Shown piece after piece: positions 1-11,000 of a stretch of 64,000 nt of DNA. The notes under the pieces are model-generated. The model was given only the letters and a program-made list of their open reading frames with translations. It was not told the origin of the DNA and made no database searches. The position numbers and the translations under genes were made by a program. Origin of the DNA: Polytrichum commune (taxonomy: Eukaryota > Streptophyta > Polytrichopsida > Polytrichales > Polytrichaceae). Positions within the stretch are counted from its first letter, which is position 1; every line of letters starts with the position of its first letter. The DNA lies in assembly GCA_950295325.1 (NCBI GenBank), contig OX485806.1:12588001-12652000 (forward strand), written 5' to 3'.

Positions 1-355
1 GATTGAAGTCTTCAATGCCCTTCAAACGCGATTTGGCCCTTCAAAATATACCTCTCTCAAAACAGCCCTTCAAAATGCAACCCCAAACTCAAAATGAAAA
101 CTTCACTTGACGTCTTCAAATTTTTTACACCCGTCAACACTGTAGCGCTACAGTGACGAGGAGGTCGTTACAACAACGAGGAGGTCGCTACAGTGACAAC
201 CTCAACACCTAGCAAATGATTCATTCAACATCGATCTGACTTGGAATTCAACTTTTTAGGTCTTGCAAAAGATTGGAATCCAACCCTTTCTTTGGTAAGC
301 ATTGAGTCAGTGTTGTAGTGTGATGTGATTCAATCAATGTGAAATCAGTGCTGAT

Positions 356-1399
356 TTGAAATCCCGTGCAACTTTACAGATCCATTCGGTGAGATGGTTA
401 TCCTGTGGCTTGGTCATGGAGAGATTGGTATTTTGTATGCCTGCAATTTTAGAAATTTGGGAGGTTGAAGAACCCACATGGTACAAGGATCTAACTTCTC
501 TTCAGTTCCAATTTTTCATTCACATGCTAGCTGATATATTATCAGAGTTGAATAAGGTCAATCGCAAGTTTCAGTTTGATCTTGTAGATATCACTAGCAT
601 AGCTTCTACGATTGATGTAACAATCAGCTTGTTTCGTAGACACTATCTGGGTGTAAGTTTTGGCCTGACAACCAAACACCTAGGAAAGTTTCTCCGCGAG
701 GTGGTACCCAATGGGCAAATATTGTATGTTGATAGTTTTGGGTGTGAAAAAATGCATATCTTGCATTATGATTCCATGCCCGAGTGTGACGTAGGAGGCT
801 CATTGGAGGCATGCATCATGTTGGGGAGGCAGTATGTGCAGAAAATCATCGATTCACTCAATGATCGATTTCTTGACTTGTCCATTTTCAATGCGGCCCG
901 GCTTTTTAGCCCGAAGCACTATCCCGTAGATGAATTGGACAGAGGGACATTAACGGAACAATGGTTGAACCGGTTGGTGACACATTTCCGTTGGAGCGAT
1001 GACCTTGTTAATCAATGCAATGCGGAATTGCTAGAATTCGTGGAGATGTTATGTTCCGTTTGTGAACGCCGAAGTATGCAAGAAGCTTGGGTTTTTTGTG
1101 GCAATGACCGGGAGTTCATGATTAATTGGCCAACTATGATGTCGCTATGGCAAGCCATACTTGTGATCCCAACTAGCACTGTTGTTTGTGAGCGTGGTTT
1201 TTCAAAGCAAAATTGGGTTAAGAGTGAAAGGAGAACTAGACTCAACCTTGACACACTAGATGCTTTAATGAGGGTTAGTCTAAATGGGTTAGGAGTTGAA
1301 TTCATGGATTGGGATAGTATTTTTGAATCTTGGAAAATTGGCACAAGAACCAACAAGCGTAGGGCATTATCACTAGAAGAGGTGGAGTTAGATGGTTGA
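356..1399 (+). pseudogene. hAT transposase, C-terminal fragment
   Basis: An open frame ends with a stop at 1399. Its 5' limit is uncertain: the frame opens on TTG at 356, the first in-frame ATG is at 416, and the CTTTACAG ending at 379 looks like a splice acceptor, so this may be a last exon. The protein resembles the hAT-derived group that includes ZNF862 and C17orf113-like proteins: an RWLS segment near the start, a central helical part, and a hAT dimerisation region at about residues 258-310 with the IPTSTVVCERGFSK core, followed by MDWDSIFESW. The N-terminal zinc finger and the first catalytic aspartates expected of a full transposase are absent. It is probably inactive alone, though the dimerisation part reads without stops. 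Confidence 0.75.
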
Positions 1400-1570
1400 T
1401 TCTTAATTCTTCACATTGTATTGGAAGCATGCACCATATAAATCATGCATAAGTTTAATATGAGTTTTTTATATTTTATTTCTATATTACTGAATTGACG
1501 TCTTGAATTTGAACTAGCCCTTCAACCGAAGGGCTCAAATTTTAGAGCCCTTCAAAATGAAACTCATATG

Positions 1571-1592
1571 AGGGCTTCAATCTTGAACACTG
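1571..1592 (-). repeat. Right terminal inverted repeat of the hAT element
   Basis: Read on the minus strand this begins CAGTGTTCAAGATTGAAGCC. It pairs with the start of the window, where GATTGAAG is found in the opposite orientation. The outermost 10 bp of the left partner lie outside the window. Confidence 0.6.
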
Positions 1593-2255
1593 CCCACGGC
1601 CTCTCGACTTGGACGGCCATAGTGTGAAGCAACCCTAATGCTAATATTGGTTGTGTCATGTCTCTAAAGTGGTCACATGTAGGATAAAATCTTGCCAAAC
1701 TATTATTTCATTGTAGAATACTCACAATTCAAGTTGATCGGCACCTCACAATCACATGCCGCATCCTAATTTGTCCACCTTGGGCACAAAAATCAAGCGT
1801 GTCATAGCTCGGTGGATAACACTCCTCATTATGAGGATGGTAGGTGTAGTTTGACTTTTGCAAAAGTGACTAACTCCCATATCATCAAGGCGGCAGCTAA
1901 ATCAGAAAGTATTACTCACACACCAAATTAAAGCAATTGTACCATGCCCCGGGCTAGATCACATTTGCCTAGGGTTGGACTTTGCCCCAGGCACGCCTCT
2001 TTCACTACCCGGATGAAGCCCATGCTCCCTGCCCGCTCCACCCGACTTTGAAAAATAAAATTGCCCTTGCATTCTTGATGGCATCTTGTCCATATGACCC
2101 ATATTGAATGCACTTCATCTTCAAGGTCCAAAATCCAATATATATGTTCATTTTCATTAAGTAAATATGCAATTGATTGGGATTTTGTTTTTGAAGTGAA
2201 ATGGTCAATAAAGCATGTAATTAACTTGTAAATCATAAATATTACAAAACCATCA
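1593..2255. other. No gene recognised
   Basis: AT-rich sequence between the hAT element and the retrotransposon. I see no coding similarity, RNA gene or repeat here. It continues at 13242 on the far side of the retrotransposon. Confidence 0.5.
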
Positions 2256-2260
2256 TTAGC
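2256..2260. repeat. Left target-site duplication TTAGC
   Basis: Exactly matches 13237-13241 on the other flank of the retrotransposon, as expected from 5-bp staggered integration. Confidence 0.95.
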
Positions 2261-2962
2261 TGTGAGCCCAAAAGGGTGCCCACATTTAGTCTTAGACCCT
2301 TGAAACGTTAGTTGATGCACTTTGAAGTAGCATGTTACTTCACAAAAATATAAAAAGAGTGAAATGTTAGTCTTAGAAGTACCATGTTGTAAGAGGCTAG
2401 GATGTGAGTTGTTATTGTGTTTTTACCTTCGGAAGGATTTGAGTGAATGAGGATAGGTAAGGAGAACTTGGATTGAGTAGTTAGTGAGTAGGCTAGTACA
2501 AATGGATGGAGACAACCAAAGTGACTCAAGAGGCAAGTGCATTCGAATTGGGATGAATGGAGGATCACATGGAGCGCACAAGTGGACCACCTCATCATGG
2601 CCACTTAATGGGGAAGGCCCAAGGAAGAATGCAAGGTGGAGGATAAGCAAATTCTCAAAGCACCAATCAAATCACGAGTTAAGCATCGTGGTTTGAATTA
2701 AGTGGTGAGCGACGATTTGGGAAAGTAAGGGGAGAAAGTTATGGCGGCGGAAAGCGAAGGAGGCTAAGTTTGGGTTGAAGCATCCCAAGTTTGGTAAAGT
2801 GTGGTAGGTAGAAAGCCAAGGCTAGTTAAATGTTCGAATTAGGATCCTTGTTGATCATTTGAGGGAGGAAGACTTAGAAGATAGGATTGGCGCCTACTAA
2901 GTAGGAGGAAATCTCAAGGGCTTATCGTGAGCCTTGAGGGTGCTCACCCCCTCAAGCTTACT

Positions 2963-2969
2963 ATATAAT
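2963..2969 (+). promoter_or_regulatory. LTR TATA box
   Basis: TATATAA lies in a C/T-rich setting followed by a pyrimidine-rich stretch (CCCTCACTCATCCTCTC), typical of a plant Pol II core promoter. Transcription should start about 30 bp downstream, near 2995. The 3' LTR has the same box at 12056-12062. Confidence 0.6.
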
Positions 2970-3477
2970 CCCTCATTCTTCCCTCACTCATCCTCTCTTT
3001 CCTTTGTGCTCCAAGGCACCCCACGAGTTATAAGTGTGGGTGTGGGAAGCCATATTGGAGCACATGTGTGTGCTTAGTTTTTAGTTTGAGAGCCAAGGCT
3101 TGTTAGCCTTGAAGAGGGCTTGACCTCTTGGTAGAATTAGTGTTGACGTGAAGGATTTTAAAGTTAATTCATGATTCCAATTTGTGGTACTTAAAGTTCA
3201 TGTTTTGAATACACGTGGTTGCAAGTTCCATGTTTAAGAGTTGAGCACTTGATGTTGTGATGAGTGCAAAAATATACTTGTGTGGATTAGTTAGTCTTAG
3301 TGAAGTTAGGAAATTCTCTCTCCCCCTCTCCTCTCTAGGATTTTAGGATTAGAGAAGAATTGTGTGATTAGAAAGGGGTTGTTAGTAGAATTAGGGAAAT
3401 TAGGTAGGAATATTAGTTAAGGGCTTGAATAATTAGTGAGGTAGTTGGGGATTACAACTACAAAGTTGTGGGTTCAT

Positions 3478-3710
3478 GAAGGAGCTGGGTTTGTTTAGTT
3501 AGAAAGTAAAGAGCTGGGTTTATGAAGGACCTGGGTTTGTTTAGTTAGAAGCTAAGGAGCTGGGTTTATGAAGGAGCTGGGTTTATGAAGGAGCTGGGTT
3601 TGTTTAGTTAGAAGCTAAGAAGCTGGGTTTATGAAGGAGCTGGGTTTATGAAGGAGCTAGGTTTATGTAATTAGAAAGTAAAGAGATGGGTTCATGAAGG
3701 AGCTTAGTAG
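3478..3710 (+). repeat. Tandem repeat inside the 5' LTR
   Basis: About eleven copies of a short unit, GAGCTGGGTTTATGAAG with variants, interspersed with TGTTTAGTTAGAAGCTAAG. The array lies in the inferred R region. It recurs unchanged at 12571-12803 in the other LTR, so it was copied with the element and did not arise after insertion. Confidence 0.8.
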
Positions 3711-4147
3711 ATAGCCTACCTAATTAGCTCATAGACAAGTAGTTAGTTACATTATGCTAGTTAGTGTTATGTGTGGCTTTCACAAGTAAATGTATTTGAG
3801 ATTGACTATAGAGAATAGTGTTTTTTTTAACACTTGCATCCTCTTTTTAAAAATAAACCACGTGCACAACTTAATGGAGAATGTGGAGCACTCTCGCGAT
3901 GGCAAGACAAAGGAAGCAAAGACCAAAGGTGCGAGGGAGAGATTGACATAAGTCACATAAGTATTTCTTAATACTTAAAGGCTTATGTACGGTATGGAGA
4001 CACCAATTAAATCCAAGACCACTTGAAGGGTGAACCTTGCACTATGGACTCATCCAAGTCCAAATCCAATACCGCGGAGGAATGTGAGCCCAAACCCACT
4101 ACTCGGACTACGGACGCTTAAGGGTGGGGGGTTTGGCCTCACATAAT

Positions 4148-4165
4148 TGGTGCGTCCGCCGGGAG
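4148..4165 (+). promoter_or_regulatory. Primer-binding site
   Basis: TGGTGCGTCCGCCGGGAG begins four bases after the 5' LTR and starts with TGG, complementary to the CCA end of tRNAs. The complement, ending CGGACGCACCA, looks like the 3' end of a tRNA. The tRNA species is not certain: a glycine tRNA is closest to what I remember, and I could not match it exactly. Confidence 0.65.
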
Positions 4166-5052
4166 CGAAGCGGAAGGTAGTTACAAGACTTGGAGGCGAC
4201 TAGGAGACTTGGAGGCAACTAGGAAAAATTGGAGACACAAACTTGAGAGAAGGGAAGGAGCACCCGAAACTCGGTAAGTATTCTCTCTTTGGGTTACATT
4301 TGAATTCATTGTATTTCAACCATTCCTTGGAATGAATTGCATTGTCAATTACGCAAATTCATTTTTGAGGAAGGAGCGCGGCGAAGGTATGTCCTCAACC
4401 TTTTTGGGGATTTGCTAAGAACTTAAAAGGAACCTATAACCGAGTAGCTCATTAAAACATTAGAGGGTAAATTCACCTTAGGACATTGAACTTTGACACT
4501 CACCTCGGGGTGAGTCTCAAAGTTTTGGGAGTTGTCATTTCATGCTCTAGATTAAATTAATATTTCACAAAGTTTATGGTGTTGTTACATTGAGTCACGA
4601 TTGAGGGGAGTGCTAACTCACAGGGGGATGCGATTGCTCAAGGTATGTTTATTTCTTCAAAGTGAACTCATTAACTAATTAAGGAATGCCTTTTGTACTC
4701 GTGATTGTTGTTATCCGTTGTAGAGGGTAATTCCCGAATTGTGGATGGTGTGAGAAGTTGAAGGGTGAAGCCTCGACTTTTAACATAATCTACTCGGAAG
4801 GTCACCCCCTCACAATCGGTATTGTGGTGAGTGTTAATTTGCGGGAAGGTGCGGAGGTGATGCTCCGACTTAACCAAAAAATTAACATGAACATGCCTAT
4901 CCCCTATTGGGATTCTTTCACCTAAGTGGGCTTGCAGGTTCTTTTCCTCACCTCCTAAAAAAATTATAACCACACCAAGACAAGTGAAAATATTAAGAGG
5001 GAAATTGCTAGGATTATGTGTGGTCAAGTGAGGGTCGATCGATTCTTATGGA
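4166..5052 (+). other. Retrotransposon leader
   Basis: About 890 bp between the primer-binding site and the gag start without a convincing reading frame. It probably holds packaging and dimerisation signals, which I cannot identify by eye. Confidence 0.5.
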
Positions 5053-8000
5053 ATGCAAGGTAGGACTCGCTCACAAAAACCAAGTTTGATAGTAGGACTA
5101 GAGAAATCTACTCGAAAGAGGCGGTCCTCTAAAATCAGTGATAGATTAGAACAAGATAATGTTAGAATAGAGAGTTGTTTGAACGTCGAACCTAGGACTA
5201 GGTCAATTCTAGACACCTTAGAACTTGGAGCTCAACTTGAAGAGGAGATCACTCCCTCCAAATTGAGTGGTGAAACTTCTTCGGAAAATTACACACTTAG
5301 AGAAGAATTCCCGGTAGAAGTTGATAGGGGATTGTTGAATAGTTCACCGGTCACCATGGCCGAGGAACGGGGGATGGATCCACCACCCATACCCCCAATT
5401 CCGCCCATACCTCCTATACCTCGAATAGACCCATTGGTTAGGCCAAGAGGCCTACCAATTGTGGTTCCACACAATTTAGCGGCGATGGATATGCCATCTC
5501 ATCTCCCTAAATTTTATGGGACCAAGGATGAGGACCCCTCTCGGCACATGGAACGGTATATCGAACGGTTGGCTAGCTTCCTCATAACCAACCCGGGTTA
5601 TTGGTTAGTGTGGTTTCCTACCACTCTAGAGGGGGAAGCCTATGAATGGTATCGGGATCATGCCGAGGGACATTTTAGGGGATGGGAACAATTACAAAGG
5701 GAGTTTCTTAACGAATTTAGGCCGGAAGTGGGTAAAAGTACCGCATTAAGGGCATTGTCGTCATTGAAGCAAGGAAGGGAGGAAGAAATTTCGGCTTACA
5801 TTAGGAGGTTTGATTTAGTGTGCACTAGATTTGTGGGTACCATGCTCAACGACGACACGCTAAAGCAATTTTTCATTCAAGGGTTTTTTAAGTCCGGAAC
5901 TATTAGGGGTGTTCTAGAAAGGAATCCCTTGACCTTGGCGGATGCCAAGCGTGCGGCTAGAGATATTGAAAACTTGGATAAAGATCACGAAAGGCTATGG
6001 AGAAGGGAGGATGAATTGATCCCACAATTCATCCCCATACGCCCTAGGGTGGTAGCGGTAGAACCCGCTAAGTATGAGAACCAAATTCCATATGCCATTG
6101 TGGACACCGGTCCCCGACCTTTAGCGGTTAGGGAACCGGCACCTCTTTTGGCACTACCGGCCCCTAGAACGGATCCACACTTGGAGGAGGTTGAGAGAAG
6201 ACTAGGTGCTAGCCAACTAGGATTCCAAGAGGCTATGATAAAACAAATGCAAAGCCTCACGGATCAAATGTCATTAATGATCCGGAGTCAACAACCGGGG
6301 CCTCCACCCCCGGTTGAGTCGGGTAGGCATTCTTCCGGATTATGGTGTGTCCAATGTGGCCAACCGGCCCACACGCGTCAATTTTGTAGAAGTGGACAAA
6401 ACCGTGACCAAAGAGGAAACGGTAACCCACCTCAACAAAATCAACGAGGTCAAGCGCCACCTCACTATGGAAATGGAAGCAATAGAGGACCACAACCTAG
6501 AGGGCAAGGTGGCCAAAATTTAGAGAAGAAGGAATTTCATCCCTTTTGTGGAAGGTGGCACGCTCAAGGACAATGTTGGTCCGAAGGTCAAGAGTTTAAT
6601 TGTAGCAATTGTGGAGGAAGTCATCCCTCGGATACGTGTCGCCAACCGGACAAAATAATTAATGTCCCTTACCCGGTGGCTAATCCACAACAACAAGCAA
6701 GGGATAATATGCGAGGTGCTAGGCCACAAGGAGTACCGGCCAATGAACTTAGGCCACCTAACTTATACTATGACCATAGTAATGCTAGGCAAACTTTTCA
6801 TCCACCGGCGGGCTTGCAAACTACAACCGGTTACATTCCAATACAAAATAGACAAGGAGTTCCACCTAATGGTAGTAACGGGAGACAAGCGCCTCCAACG
6901 GATCCGGGATCATCTAACTCCCAAGATGTTAGGTTCATGGATGGAGTGTTGGAGGCCACATGTGATGACATGCTTCCTCTCCCAACGAGAATTGGAGAGG
7001 AGCAAAGTCAATGGCCTCCTCACACCAATGCTATTACATATGAGTTAGTGAAGGGTAAGGGTGTGGTTGAAGAAGCACCTGCACTAGCGGTAACTACTAG
7101 GGCTAGGAGAGGGGATGCCTCGTTGGAGGTAGGAATAGGAGAGCAAGGAAATTACTCTTCGGATGAAGAGATTAATCTCTCCGAGTTGCATAGGGTAGCT
7201 AGAAGAGCTACTAAGGATGTGGAGAGGGAAAATATAATTTTACAAGATAGGGAGAGGACTAATGCGGTACATGACTTGGATAATAGCGATGTGGGTGAAT
7301 GGGAAGGACCGGGGGTTCCCGTAGACGAATTCGACGTAGTGGGTAATTCTAAGGTGGAAAGATCTACCGGGTACGACTTGTGGGCGGACCTTAGTACACT
7401 CAAGGCGGATATTACTTTCGGCCAACTATTGGAAATTTCACCCACGGCAAGGAAAACATTAAAGGAGGGAATGCCGGTACACAAGAGGATGAGGAAGGTG
7501 AAAGCTAAAATAGCCGCTAGGATCCAATCACAAGGTGGAACAGACGTGAAAGCTATAGAAATAGAAGTTGTTATAGTAGATAAGGTGGTTCCTAATGTGC
7601 TAGTCGACGGAGGGAGTAGTCTAAATATACTACCGGAGGATACTATGAAAAAATTGGGACTTGGACTCACGGGGCCTTCACCTTTGGTCATAAATATGGC
7701 AAATCAAAGTTCGACTACGCCTTTGGGGATGATCAAGGATTGTAGAATGACTACGGGAGGTGAGGAGTACTTGGTCACCTTCCATGTCATTAAAATGCAC
7801 TCCAACAAGGACACCTTCCCCATTTTGCTAGGTAGGCCTTGGTTGCGGATGGCGAATGCTATGGTCAATTGGGGTGGACCTAAACCATCCATCACTTATG
7901 GTCCGGAGGGTAATAGGGTCATAGTGTCCATTGGTTCATTAGAAGGATGGATGAAGAAGGAGATGTATTTGCCATTGGAGAAGGAAATTGATGACTTAAA

Positions 8001-11000
8001 CGAGAATGAGATTGGCAAGGCATTGGTGGGAGTCGTCCATCCCGAAGGTCAAAGGGTTGTTATAGATTCGGGCTCGGGAAGTCTAGGTCCTAATTTTTAC
8101 AATTATGGGGATAATGGGGATTATGCCCAATGGCTAAGGGAGTACCCCGAGTCCGAGGTTGATGTAATGGTTACATTTCACCAAGTAGGCTTAGGGAGTG
8201 AATTTCCTAGTGTTAGTTTAGGAGAGGGCTCATTGTTGGAGCCATGTGAGGTGCTCACCGAGGAAGAGTGGGTTAGCGGTGGGTTAACACCTTGGGTAGA
8301 TGACGTGGAAGAGGGTGAGGTTAGTTTAATTCATGTAGATGGGACTCAAGAGGAGGATGTGATTATTGAGTCATCGAAATTGGAGGAGCCTTTACATTTC
8401 AAGACCACGTCTACGGGGATAGTTGTAGGTCAAGATGTGAAAGATTACCCCAATGTGCCTTCCGATTGGTATCGGAACAAAGAGGAACAAGCACATGTGT
8501 CGGAAGCGGATTGGCGGTACGTGGATGTGAAATTAAAGAATGGAAAAACCCGACAAATGAAGATGGGCTCCAAATTGGGGGAGAAAGAGGTTAGGGAGTA
8601 TAGCAATTTGGTGGATGAGTTTAGTAATACTTTTGCATGGTCCTACGATGAGCTTAAGGGTATTCCTAGGGAAATGGTAGAGCACCGGATTCCTTTAATT
8701 CCGGGGGCGAGGCCAATTAGACAAAAGGAGAGGAGGATGAATCCTCAATTGCAATTGTTGGTGAAAGCGGAATTGGAAAGGTTATTGAAGGCCGGGTTTA
8801 TCAAGCCGGTGGAAATCACGGATTGGGTTTCTCCTATGGTCTTAGTAAAGAAAAAAAATGGGAAATTAAGGGTTTGTGTCGACTATAGGAAATTGAATTC
8901 GTGCACACAAAAGGATCACTTCCCCTTACCTTTTATCACCTTGTTGCTTGAGGAGGTTGGAGGTCATTCGCGATATACCTTTATGGATGGGTATGCGGGT
9001 TATAATCAAATTTCCATAGCCCTCCAAGATATCCATAAAACGGCTTTTACTACACCTTGGGGTACTTTTGTGTGGGTAGTGATGCCATTTGGGTTATGTA
9101 ATGCCCCGGCTACTTTCCAACGATTAGTAATGTATATCTTCACCGACTTGTTGTTCAAATCCATGACCGTCTTTGTGGACGATTTTAGCACACAAAGTAA
9201 TGTGGATGATCACCTACATTGTGTTAGGGAGGCATTGGTTAGGTGTAGGAAGATGAGGTTAGCATTGAACCCGGATAAGACATTTTTGGGAGTGAATAAG
9301 GGAGTGTTGTTGGGTTATGTTGTTAGTGAGAAAGGTAGAGAACCCGATCCGGATAAGATTGCGGCCATAAGCGACTTGGCAACTCCAACCAATTCCAAGG
9401 GGATCTCTAAGTTGTTAGGACATGTGGGATGGTACCGGGAACTTATTCCTAATTTTTCAAAGATAGCGGTGCCCATTACCCATTTGCTCAAAAAGGATGT
9501 CAAATTCGAGTGGACGGATGCTTGTCAAAAAGCCTTTGAGGAATTGCGGTATAGGTTGAACACCTATCCGGTGTTGATACCACCCAATTGGGGTAAACAT
9601 TTTCACGTCTATTGTGATGCTAGTAATGTGGCAATAGGGAGTGCGCTTTGTCAAGCAACGGGAGAAAAAGAGAAGGATCAACCTATAGCTTATGCGAGTA
9701 AGCAATTGACCCCCGCCGAAAGAAACTACTCTACAACGGAGAGGGAGTGCCTAGCCATGGTGTTTTCCGTTAAAAAGTTTAGGCATTACCTCATGTGCAA
9801 CCCGGTTGTATTTTTTGTTGACCACATGGCTATCAAGTATCTAATTAACAAGGCGGAGTTAAGTGGTAGGTTAGCTAGGTGGGTTTTGTTATTAGAAGAA
9901 TTCGACTACACGGTGGAATATAAACCGGGTCGTATGCATTTACAAGCGGACCACTTGTCTAGGTTGTCGGAGGAGATAGGAAAAAATCCGGTAAATGATA
10001 TGTTAGTAGATGATAGCCTCTTTGTGGTCACTTCTACACCGGAGTGGTATGCGGGCATAGTGGAATTTCTAACAACCCACAAGTTGCCCAAAGAGTGGAC
10101 AAAAGAAGAGAGAAGGAAGGTGAGGGTAAATAGTAGGCAATTTGTTGTAGTGGGCCATAGGTTGTTTAGAAGGGGGTCCGATGGTATTTTACGACGATGC
10201 GTGTCAAAAACGGAGGTTGAAGCGATTTTAATCGCTTGCCACGATAGCGCTTGCGGCGGTCACTTCTCGGGTCAACTCACCGGGCAAAAAATACTTAGAG
10301 CGGGCTACTTTTGGCCTACACTATTTAAGGACGCCCATGACTATGTAAGGAAATGCGACGCTTGCCAACGGTATGCCCGAGACGACCTTAGAATGGAGAT
10401 GCCTTTACATGTATCATTACCCTTAATTCCTTTCGAAAAATGGGGCATCGACTATGTGGGTGAGGTCCATCCCCAATCTTCAAAAGGAATGAAATATATT
10501 GTGGTGGCAACCGAGTACCTCACCAAGTGGGCGGAAGCCAAAGCGGTGAAGACCGACACGGCGGAACACGCGGCAACATTTATGTACGAAAACATAATTT
10601 CGCGGTTCGGGGTGCCGAAGATCCTAGTAAGCGATAGGGGTACTCACTTTTTGAATGACTTGATTCGAGAGATGACAGAGAAATTTAAAATTGATCACCG
10701 GAAGACTACTCCCTACCACCCACAAACCAATGGACAAACGGAAAGGGTTAACGGAATTTTGGTGAGTATACTACGCAAGACGGTTATAGACTCGAAGCGG
10801 GATTGGGATACGAAACTAACGGCGGCACTTTGGGCATACCGTACAACCTATAAGGTAACTACGCGTGCTACACCATTTTCCTTAGTCTATGGTCTTGAAG
10901 CGACACTACCAATCGAATATGAAGTCGAGTCACTTAGGGTGGCCGTGAGTACGAGACTTACCGAAAGTCAATCCTTACGAAATCGACTAACCGATTTGGA

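Larger units (their letters stand above)
1..1592 (+). mobile_element. hAT-type DNA transposon, left tip outside the window
   Basis: The right end is visible. Read on the minus strand from 1592 it starts CAGTGTTCAAGATTGAAG, the CAGTG-type terminus expected of hAT elements. The first ten bases of the window (GATTGAAGTC) match positions 11-20 of that terminus except one, so the left tip should lie about 10 bp before the window. Both ends carry copies of the subterminal motif GCCCTTCAAA or close variants (17, 36, 65, 1517, 1547), as hAT transposases prefer. The inside codes only for the C-terminal part of a transposase, so the element is internally deleted and probably non-autonomous. If it ends at 1592, the 8-bp target duplication would be CCCACGGC at 1593-1600. 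Confidence 0.7.
2261..4143 (+). repeat. 5' LTR
   Basis: Begins TGTGAGCCC and ends GGCCTCACA, giving TG...CA ends inside a longer TGTGAG/CTCACA inverted repeat. The same 1,883 bp recur at 11354-13236. It holds a TATA box (2963), a run of repeats (3478-3710) and an AATAAA at 3852. Taking these as landmarks, U3 runs to about 2995, R is unusually long at close to 880 bp, and U5 is short. The U3/R/U5 limits are inferred. Confidence 0.97.

Noticed and set aside
1928-2320. 130-codon open frame on the minus strand
   Set aside because: It crosses the insertion border of the retrotransposon, so its first part is LTR sequence, and it shows no known protein.
4671-5027. 118-codon minus-strand frame in the retrotransposon leader
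   Set aside because: Antisense to the element, no recognisable domain, and no counterpart I know in Ty3 elements. Some plant elements have antisense ORFs, but nothing here supports one.
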